Below are positions 45,964-53,242 of a stretch of 64,000 nt of DNA, one piece after another. The notes under the pieces are model-generated. The model searched no databases. It was not told where the DNA came from and worked only from the letters and a program-made list of their open reading frames with translations. This DNA is from Roseateles toxinivorans. GTDB taxonomy: Bacteria; Pseudomonadota; Gammaproteobacteria; Burkholderiales; Burkholderiaceae_C. The position numbers and the translations under genes are program-made. Within the stretch, counting starts at the first letter, position 1. Each line of letters starts with the position of its first letter. The stretch is taken from the NCBI GenBank assembly GCA_945898095.1, contig CAMDHE010000001.1, forward strand, positions 61,512 through 125,511. The letters are read 5' to 3'.

Positions 45964-46158
45964 GATACAAAACTTTCATCTCAGCCCTTACCCTGATGGT
46001 GCCGCGCCGGGCGATTGAGCCAATGCGCCAATTTACCGGATGTCAACCGGGGGGAATATGGCCCTCAGGGAAATTTGCGCAACAATCCGGCCGGACGCCG
46101 TCAACCGCAGAACCACTTCTGGCGCGCTGCCGGTGATGATGCTTGCTCGCTCCATCCG

Positions 46159-47232
46159 ATGTGGGAGAACCTATTGACGCCGCCTGTCACCGCCTTGCCG
46201 CAGTCGAAGCTCGCGAAAGTTGCTCATCTTGTGATCAAGATTTCCCCCGGGTGCGCATTGGCGGGCGTGATCGCCATGGCGGCCACCTTGGTCTCAACCC
46301 TGCACGGCGGACCGCAACTGCTTTATGCCTTGTTTTTCGGCGTGGCGTTTCACTTTCTCAGTTCGGACCCCAAAGCAAAGCCCGGGATTGAATTCTGCTC
46401 ACGCACGGTCTTGCGCCTTGGTGTGGGCTTGCTGGGCGCACGAATCACTGGCGCGCAGATCGCGGGGCTGGGTTGGTCAACGGCTGCGATAGTGATCGGT
46501 GCTGTGCTGACGACCCTGTTTCTTGGCTATCTGCTGGGAAAGCGTCTTGGGCTGACTCGCGCTCAAGGCGTGTTGTCGGGCGGGTCTGTGGCCATCTGCG
46601 GTGCATCGGCAGCGCTGGCCATTTCATCGGTCTTGCCGCGAAACAAGGAAAACGAGCGCTTTACCCTGATGGTGGTGGTCACCGTGACCGTCTTGTCCAC
46701 GGTTGCCATGGTGACCTACCCATTGATTGCGAAGTTTTTGCATTTGCCGCCTGAGTTGGCGGGCCTATTTCTGGGCGGAACGATTCACGATGTAGCCCAG
46801 GTGGTAGGCGCGGGCTATATGCTGAATCATGAAACAGGCGACTACGCGACGATCGTTAAATTGTTTCGTGTCTCGATGCTGGCCGTCGTCGTCGTCGTTA
46901 TATCCAGCATGTTCAAGGCCGAAAGAGAGCGGCATGAAAATGGAACCTCGACGGCAAAGCAAGCCATGGTTCCCTGGTTTTTATGGGTATTTGTTGCGCT
47001 GGTGGCGATCAACTCATTGGGCTATGTATCCACAGCAGTTCAGCAGAGTTTAAATACGGTGTCGCGGTTGTGCTTGGTCGTGGCAATTGCGGCCTTGGGT
47101 ATCAAGACCTCGTTTCGTCAATTGTCCAAAGCGGGCTGGCGCCCCTTCACCTTGCTGCTGGCAGAAACTGTGTGGATGGCCGCCTTCGTACTTGCCGCAA
47201 TCTATCTGCGCAGCGTAGGACTCCAGGCATAA
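46159..47232 (+). CDS. YeiH-family putative sulfate/sulfite exporter
   Basis: FCSRTVLRLGVGLLGARITGAQIAGLG; SVAICGASAALAISSVL; GTIHDVAQVVGAGY; ALGIKTSFRQLSKAGWRPF. Confidence 0.9.
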   Translation: MWENLLTPPVTALPQSKLAKVAHLVIKISPGCALAGVIAMAATLVSTLHGGPQLLYALFFGVAFHFLSSDPKAKPGIEFCSRTVLRLGVGLLGARITGAQIAGLGWSTAAIVIGAVLTTLFLGYLLGKRLGLTRAQGVLSGGSVAICGASAALAISSVLPRNKENERFTLMVVVTVTVLSTVAMVTYPLIAKFLHLPPELAGLFLGGTIHDVAQVVGAGYMLNHETGDYATIVKLFRVSMLAVVVVVISSMFKAERERHENGTSTAKQAMVPWFLWVFVALVAINSLGYVSTAVQQSLNTVSRLCLVVAIAALGIKTSFRQLSKAGWRPFTLLLAETVWMAAFVLAAIYLRSVGLQA

Positions 47233-47269
47233 CCCGCAGGAGTGCGATCTTTTCAACAGCGCCAAACCA

Positions 47270-47352
47270 CCCCGCATTCCGGCCTTTGGCCTCATGACGG
47301 GCTACAAAAAACCTGCCCTGTAGCCCGTCATGCAGCGCAGCGCAATGCGGGG
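47270..47352. repeat. Palindromic repeat unit (CCCCGCATT...GACGGGCTACA-loop-TGTAGCCCGTC...AATGCGGGG), copy A
   Basis: Perfect arms ATGACGGGCTACA/TGTAGCCCGTCAT and CCCCGCATT/AATGCGGGG, with side hairpin GGCCTTTGGCC. Confidence 0.95.
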
Positions 47353-47369
47353 CCAAGCTTGCCAAACCG

Positions 47370-47452
47370 CCCCGCATTCCGGCCTTTGGCCTCATGACGG
47401 GCTACAAAAAACGCGCCTTGTAGCCCGCCATGCAGCGCAGCGCAATGCGGGG
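47370..47452. repeat. Palindromic repeat unit, copy B (exactly 100 bp after copy A)
   Basis: Same arms; near-identical to copy A including spacer CCAAGCTTGCC. Confidence 0.95.
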
Positions 47453-47466
47453 CCAAGCTTGCCAGC

Positions 47467-50400
47467 CTATTTCCAGTTCCCCATCAAGATGAACGGCGCC
47501 CAAAAGAACGGGTGCTGGTAACGCGGCTGGGCTTGCAGGGCGAGCTGGGCCTGGCGTAGCGCTTCGATCTTGCTCAAATGCAGGGTCTGGCGCTTGCGGT
47601 ACATGTCGGCCATCAGGGCGGCGGTGCTCTGGTCGGCCACCGGCCACAGCGTTGCCAGCACGGCGCGGGCACCTTGCTGCTGGGCGATCACGCCAAAGCC
47701 TTCGATCTCGCGGCCTTGCTCATCCCGGCCGCCGCCCAGGCCGGTATCGCAGGCTGACAAGGTCAGCAGATCGACCTGGTCGAAACGGTAATTCTGCTGC
47801 CGGATGTCGCCCAGCGTCAGCTGTTGCCCGTCACCCAGCAGCAGGAATGAATTGACCTCGGTGCCCGGGCTGAAACGGAAATGGCTGGCGATATGCAGCA
47901 CCGGAAACTGCCGCTGGCTGACGTCCTTCAAGCGCTGCGCGGTGAAGGCGCCATCGAGGTAGACCTCGCCGGCCAAGGCCGCTGATTTGTCGGCAGCCTT
48001 GCCGCCATTGCCACCGCGCACGATGCCCCTGATCTCGGCCTCAACCCCCGGCAGCGGCGCAAACTCGCCGAGTTGGCGCGTCACGCCCAGACCCGCGGCC
48101 TGCCATTGCGGCGCCACCGCATCGCGCAGCCGCTCCCGCGCCACGCTGGTGTAAAGCGGCAGGTTCCAGCGCTGCGCCAGATAGCGCCGGCCATCGTGCA
48201 GCGCGCCGAAAGGCAGGTAGCGCAGCGCACCATCCAGCGACAGCATCACGGTGCGCGCGCCGGCCTGTTCAAGATCCTTGGCAACCGGTGCGATCAGCAA
48301 CTGATAGAGCGCCTGCGCAGCCGGCAGCGGATCCGATTTCGGGTCGCGCAGCAGCCGCCGGAAGGTAGCGATCTGGCGGTTCAAGTCCTTGGCGCTGACC
48401 TTGCTGCTGCGCGCCAGTTGCACGCCCGGGCCGGTCAGCAGCAGGTTGACCTGGTCCTCGCTCAGATAGATCTGCAGCAGCAGCGAGCCCTGGCCGAGGC
48501 CGGCGAGCATGCTGCGCAAATCAGCCAGCGCCTTGACGCTCGACTCGGCCAGCTCCACCTGCCGCGCCGGCCCCTGGCGCGCAAAGTCCTCGCGCATCGC
48601 CGTCATGGAGGCATCGAATGCCGTTTGCGCCACCTTCAGGTCGGCCGCCAAGCTGAGCTGGCGCTGCTTTTGCTCGGCGCTGAGGCCTTGCTTGCCCAGC
48701 TTGAGCAAGCCCTGCTGCTCTGCGCCGATGGCAGCCAGTTGGCCCGAGATCTCCTGATAGCGGCTCATCCAGCCCTGTTCGGTCGGGTTGTAGCCGATGC
48801 GGGTGCGGCCCGGGTCGGGCGTGGCGCTGCGGCGGATGAAGTCGAACTGTTCGTCCTCCTTCAGCATGTCGAGCACCATCTGCGCTTCGGGCAGCCGGCC
48901 GGCATCGGTCAACGCCGAGGCCAGCCGCTGATAGGTCGAAGCGACCGAATCGGTATAACTGCGCAATTCGGTGCTGCCGATTCCGGCCGCCTGTTCACGC
49001 ATCGCCTGGTAATTGTTGACCGCCTGTTTCAACAGAGTTATGGCAAACGGCCGGTCATTCGAGGCCAGATGCATCGACGCCAGACCGGCCAGCGCCAGCG
49101 CCGTGTTCGGATGCGCCGGGCCCGAAGTATTCTGATAAATGCTCAAAGCGCGTTGTTGCAGCGGCATGGCCTGCGCTGGCAGACCGAGGGCGACATTGAT
49201 CTGTGCCATTGTCTGCAGGCTGGCTGCAAGGTCGGTATGCCAGGCGCCGAGCGACTTCTCGCGGATCGCCAGTGCCCGCTGTTGTAGCGGCAGGGCCTGT
49301 TCCGGATGACCGCCAGCCAGGTGGGCGGCGGCGAGGTTGTTGAGGATTGCTGCCACGCCGGGATGTTCGGGCCCGAGGGCTTTCTCGCGGATCGCCAAGG
49401 CACGTTCGAGCAGCGGCACAGCCAGGGCGTCCTGGCCCAGGGCAATATGCGTCTGTGCCAGGTTGTTCAGCATCTGCGCCGTGTTCGGATGCGCGGGGCC
49501 GAGCGTCTTTTCATAAATCGCCAGCGCCCGCAGCCTTATCGGCAATGCCTTGTCAAACTGCCCCATCCGGGTGTAGGTCGTGGCCAGATTGCTGAGACTT
49601 CCCGCCAGGTTCAGATGCTCGGGGCCGAGCGTTTGCTCGAAGATCGCTGCAGCCCGCTGCTGCAAGGGCAGGGCCTTGTCGAAGCTGGCCATGGCGCCAT
49701 AGGTCGAGGCCAGATTGTTCAGACTGGTGGCTGTGGCTGGATGGCTTGGCCCTAAGGTTTTTTCATGGATTGAAAGACTGCGCAGTTGCAGCGGCAAAGC
49801 GAGGTCACGCCTGCCAAGCACCGCATAGTTGTCAGCCAGATTGTTCAGCAAGGCCGCTGTGTCGGGGTGCTCTGGGCCGCGTGTTTTTTCCTGAATCGCC
49901 AGTGCGCGCAAACGCAGCGGCAAGGCTTTGTCAGGCATACCAAGAGCGGTTTCGACCAAAGCCAGATTACTCAAACTCGTTGCGATCAGCGGGTCTTCAG
50001 GCGCCAGCGCTTTTTCCCGGAATGCCAGCGCCTGTTGAAGAAGCTGCGAGGCCTTGCCGTACTGCCCGGTCTGATACAAGACTGCGGCCAGATTGTGCAG
50101 ACTTACCGCGATCAACGGATCCCCAGGCGGAAGCAGTTTTTCGCGGATCGCCAGAGCTCGCTGGTGCAGTGCCTGGGCCTCGGCGTAATGGGTCATTGCC
50201 GCCTGGTTCATGGCCAGATTGTTCAAGCTGGCGGCCACGTCCAGATGAACTGGCCCAAAGGCTCGCTCCCTGATCGCGATGACTCTCTGGTTGATCTGCA
50301 ATGCTTGCTGGTGCTGGGCCAATGCTGAGTGGGTCTCGGCGAGGTAGTGCAGGGCAACGGCAGTCTGCAGATGTTCGGTGCCTGAAGTCGATTCGGCAAT

Positions 50401-50709
50401 GGCTACGGCCCGCAACAGCAGCGCCTGCGCAGTCTTGTGGTTCCCCAAGGCGGATTCGGCCTGACCTGAGAGCGTCAGCGCATCGCCGACCTGAGCGTCT
50501 GCAGCGCCCGGCAACTGCCCGGCCAGCGCCAGAGCTTGCTCGCTGAGGACCTTGGCATGCTTGAAATCACGACGGTCGATGGCCGCCTGCGCCTCCTGAA
50601 TCAAGCGCGCCAAATCCGGCCCCGCCGGTTGTGCACCAGCCGTGACGACAATCAGCAGCAAAGGCAACAAAATGACTTTCAACCCGGCCTTGCCCCACTT
50701 CATCCCCAT
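47467..50709 (-). CDS. TPR-repeat CHAT-domain (caspase-like) protein with N-terminal signal peptide
   Basis: About 11 consecutive 42-aa TPR units (LNNLA...LALPLQ.RALAIREK.LGPEHP); CHAT catalytic regions LHIASHF and LTLSACDTGLGGG; leader MKWGKAGLKVILLPLLLIVVTAGAQP; the track's longer start runs into repeat DNA. Confidence 0.92.
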   Translation of the reverse strand: MGMKWGKAGLKVILLPLLLIVVTAGAQPAGPDLARLIQEAQAAIDRRDFKHAKVLSEQALALAGQLPGAADAQVGDALTLSGQAESALGNHKTAQALLLRAVAIAESTSGTEHLQTAVALHYLAETHSALAQHQQALQINQRVIAIRERAFGPVHLDVAASLNNLAMNQAAMTHYAEAQALHQRALAIREKLLPPGDPLIAVSLHNLAAVLYQTGQYGKASQLLQQALAFREKALAPEDPLIATSLSNLALVETALGMPDKALPLRLRALAIQEKTRGPEHPDTAALLNNLADNYAVLGRRDLALPLQLRSLSIHEKTLGPSHPATATSLNNLASTYGAMASFDKALPLQQRAAAIFEQTLGPEHLNLAGSLSNLATTYTRMGQFDKALPIRLRALAIYEKTLGPAHPNTAQMLNNLAQTHIALGQDALAVPLLERALAIREKALGPEHPGVAAILNNLAAAHLAGGHPEQALPLQQRALAIREKSLGAWHTDLAASLQTMAQINVALGLPAQAMPLQQRALSIYQNTSGPAHPNTALALAGLASMHLASNDRPFAITLLKQAVNNYQAMREQAAGIGSTELRSYTDSVASTYQRLASALTDAGRLPEAQMVLDMLKEDEQFDFIRRSATPDPGRTRIGYNPTEQGWMSRYQEISGQLAAIGAEQQGLLKLGKQGLSAEQKQRQLSLAADLKVAQTAFDASMTAMREDFARQGPARQVELAESSVKALADLRSMLAGLGQGSLLLQIYLSEDQVNLLLTGPGVQLARSSKVSAKDLNRQIATFRRLLRDPKSDPLPAAQALYQLLIAPVAKDLEQAGARTVMLSLDGALRYLPFGALHDGRRYLAQRWNLPLYTSVARERLRDAVAPQWQAAGLGVTRQLGEFAPLPGVEAEIRGIVRGGNGGKAADKSAALAGEVYLDGAFTAQRLKDVSQRQFPVLHIASHFRFSPGTEVNSFLLLGDGQQLTLGDIRQQNYRFDQVDLLTLSACDTGLGGGRDEQGREIEGFGVIAQQQGARAVLATLWPVADQSTAALMADMYRKRQTLHLSKIEALRQAQLALQAQPRYQHPFFWAPFILMGNWK

Positions 50710-50813
50710 GCGCATCTCCAGGATTTTTATCAAGTGCCGCAGCATCAGCCAATTCAGGTTTTTTGGCAAATAAATCAAATTTTGCCCTTCGATGCCGCCC
50801 CGTAACACGACCC

Positions 50814-51057
50814 GTAGCCCGCCATGCAGCGCAGCGCAATGCGGGAAAAACCGCGCCAAACCACCCCGCATTCCGGCCTTTGGCCTCATGACGGGCTACA
50901 AAATCCGGCCCGTACCCTATGGGTAGCCCGCCATGCAGCGCAGCGAAATGCGGGATCAACCGAGCCGATCCGACGACCCGCATTCCGGCCTTCGGCCTCC
51001 TGACGGGCTACAAAAGACAGCCCTGTAGCCCGCCATGCAGCGCAGCGCAATGCGGGG
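50814..51057. repeat. Cluster of the same palindromic repeat: half unit 50814-50845, full units 50864-50954 and 50977-51057
   Basis: TAGCCCGCCATGCAGCGCAGCGCAATGCGGG and CCCCGCATTCCGGCCTTTGGCCTCATGACGGGCTACAAAA read directly. Confidence 0.93.
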
Positions 51058-51141
51058 AAAATCGTGTCAAGCCCAAGCCCGTTCCGGCCGCCGGCCCCTT
51101 CGACAAGGTGAGCGCGGGCGTCGTCCTTGCTTTTGCGCTGA

Positions 51142-52278
51142 TCAGGGCTTTTGCAGCGCCTTTTTCCAGTCGCGATAGAGGTCCAGATCAACCCCGTCGG
51201 GATAGTTCAGATAGCCCGGCAGATGGCCTTTCACGCCGAGCACGCCGTATTGCCAGATGATGGCCTTGGTTTTGCGGTCGACGACGATGACGCGGTCGTG
51301 CAGGTCGTCGACGATCAGCACATCGCCGGTTTCGGGCAGCTCGCGTGCGATCGATGGGTGGTCGAGGGCCTGTTCGCCTTCCTTGAAGAAATAGTCCCAG
51401 CTCGGTTTGCCGGTGGCGGGGTCGAAGATCACGACCCGGCCCGGCTTGCTGAAATCGGCCACGATGACCTGTTTGCCATCGACGGTCGGGAACGCATCCG
51501 ACGGATAGCGGATATTCGGCGCCCGCACGCTCCACAACAGCTTGCCGGCGCGGGTGATGCGCGAGATCCAGGCGCCGGTGATTTCGCTGACCAGGATGTC
51601 GCCGTTTTCCATCGGCGTGGCGCCGTTTGGATGCCCCAGTTGATGCGGCGGGTTGTGGCGGCATTTGCCCGGTTCTCCCCATTGGGTGGCGATGCTGTTG
51701 TCCTTCGGATCGATGATCAGCACGCGGCAATTGCGGATGTCGGCGGTCATGAACTTTCCATCGGCCAGCAGATGCGCATCGTCCGGATAGTTCAGCAGCC
51801 CGGCCGATTTGCCGCGCCGGTCGGGCACGCCATAGGTCCAGGTGATCGCGCGCGCCTCGTAGTCGACGATGTGGACATCGAAGTTGTCTTCTTCGCTGAC
51901 CGCGAGCTGGCGGCCATCGGCTGAGAAGTTCACATCCTCATTGCCGCGATAGAGCAGCAGGTTCGGCGAAGGGAACTCCCAGATGATGCGTTTGTCGGGC
52001 GCGATCTCGATCAGCCGGTTATTGCGCCGGTCGGCAATCACGATTGGGTAGGGCAGCGGTTTGCCCCAGGAGGCGACCGGGTTCTTGCGGTTGCCGGTGA
52101 CCGGCGGAATCGGCGGCAATTTGACGCCACTCGAAACGATGCCTGCACCTGTCATTTCGGCCGTGACCTGCACCGCGACACCGGGTTCTTTTGGCGGCTT
52201 TTCAGACTTGGCCGCAAGCGCCGGCGCTGCCAGCAGCAAGCTCGCGAAGAGGGTGGCGATGAGGTGAGGTTGCTGCAT
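51142..52278 (-). CDS. Secreted NHL/PQQ-like beta-propeller protein
   Basis: Signal peptide MQQPHLIATLFASLLLAAPALA; repeated IADRRNNRLIEI / TADIRNCRVLIIDPK / VADFSKPGRVVIFDPATGK / VDDLHDRVIVVDRKTKAIIWQYG. Confidence 0.75.
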   Translation of the reverse strand: MQQPHLIATLFASLLLAAPALAAKSEKPPKEPGVAVQVTAEMTGAGIVSSGVKLPPIPPVTGNRKNPVASWGKPLPYPIVIADRRNNRLIEIAPDKRIIWEFPSPNLLLYRGNEDVNFSADGRQLAVSEEDNFDVHIVDYEARAITWTYGVPDRRGKSAGLLNYPDDAHLLADGKFMTADIRNCRVLIIDPKDNSIATQWGEPGKCRHNPPHQLGHPNGATPMENGDILVSEITGAWISRITRAGKLLWSVRAPNIRYPSDAFPTVDGKQVIVADFSKPGRVVIFDPATGKPSWDYFFKEGEQALDHPSIARELPETGDVLIVDDLHDRVIVVDRKTKAIIWQYGVLGVKGHLPGYLNYPDGVDLDLYRDWKKALQKP

Positions 52279-52372
52279 GGTTGGCTTGCCTGCTGGATGA
52301 ACAAGCCACACCATGCCCGACCGGCTGCGCCACATTCTTGATGGTTCTCAAGCCTTGATGGAACGGCTAGCT

Positions 52373-53134
52373 TTAACGCCCTTCGCTGACGCTGCGGCCA
52401 TGCAGCGGCTGCACAGGCCTTGCGTTATCAGGGAACAGCTGGTGCAGGCTTGCCAGTTGCGCGCTTGACAGTTGCAGCGGCTGCTTCAGCACCAGCCACA
52501 GCACGCCCTCGGTGCAGGGTGGCGCGGTCAGCGAGCCGGCATAGCTGTAATAGCCGCGCTCAGCCGGCAGCCATTGCGCCGGGTCGATCGCCGGCAGCTT
52601 GTGTTCAGCCTTGTCGCTGCGCGCTGGCATCTGCGGCAGCAAGCCGGCCATTGCCTTGTTTTCGGCGCCTTGCCTGAACATCAGCACCAGCGAGACCAAT
52701 TGGCCCGACCGGCTCTTGTGCAGAAAATGCATGGCCAGCGGGAACTCTTCGCCCTGCAAGCGGTCGCCGCCGGGCGTGTGGAAATGGAATTGCTGCAAGC
52801 TCAAGTGCTCAGTGCCGATCGTCAGCTGGCTGCCTTTGGCAATGCGCACCCGCACCGTATGGCCATCGTTGACGATGCTGGCCGGCGCGCTGCGGTAGTC
52901 GAACTGCAGCGGCTTGGCGGTCTGGTTGATGCTGGCGCTGGTGATGTCGATCGGCGATTGCCGCTGGCCGCGCCCGCACAAAGCGTAGTCAGGTTGCATC
53001 CCGGCCCAATGCTCGGGACCCTGGTCGCCGCTGTATTGCCAATGCAGCTTGTCGGCTGCGGCTGCCGACGACAGGGCAGCCAAGCACAAGGCCAGGCCGG
53101 CGAAGAGTTTTTTCGGAAAACGGGTGCTTGGCAT
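52373..53134 (-). CDS. Alpha-type carbonic anhydrase, exported
   Basis: WQYSGDQGPEHWAG; RQSPIDI; LQQFHFHTPGGD; AMHFLHKS; YSYAGSLTAPPCTEGVLWLV. Confidence 0.93.
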   Translation of the reverse strand: MPSTRFPKKLFAGLALCLAALSSAAAADKLHWQYSGDQGPEHWAGMQPDYALCGRGQRQSPIDITSASINQTAKPLQFDYRSAPASIVNDGHTVRVRIAKGSQLTIGTEHLSLQQFHFHTPGGDRLQGEEFPLAMHFLHKSRSGQLVSLVLMFRQGAENKAMAGLLPQMPARSDKAEHKLPAIDPAQWLPAERGYYSYAGSLTAPPCTEGVLWLVLKQPLQLSSAQLASLHQLFPDNARPVQPLHGRSVSEGR

Positions 53135-53242
53135 CAGGCGTCGAGCCTAGCGGATTGGGGCCGCAGCACCTTGATGCAGATTGGTTGTTGCATCGCGCAG
53201 TTGCTGGATCTGGCACAGTCGGCCATCAGCTCAGCTCGATGG

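Noticed and set aside
47270-47452. Possible CRISPR-like array (regular 100-bp spacing)
   Set aside because: Only two units, each internally palindromic and about 83 bp with near-identical spacers; no cas genes. Better explained as REP/BIME-like hairpins.
48073-49287. Plus-strand ORF (404 aa) opposite the TPR-CHAT gene
   Set aside because: Mirrors repeat periodicity of the TPR gene; no recognisable domain.
47467-50709. TPR-CHAT as part of a type III-E CRISPR (Craspase) system
   Set aside because: No gRAMP/Cas7-11, Cas1 or array nearby, and the protein has an export leader.
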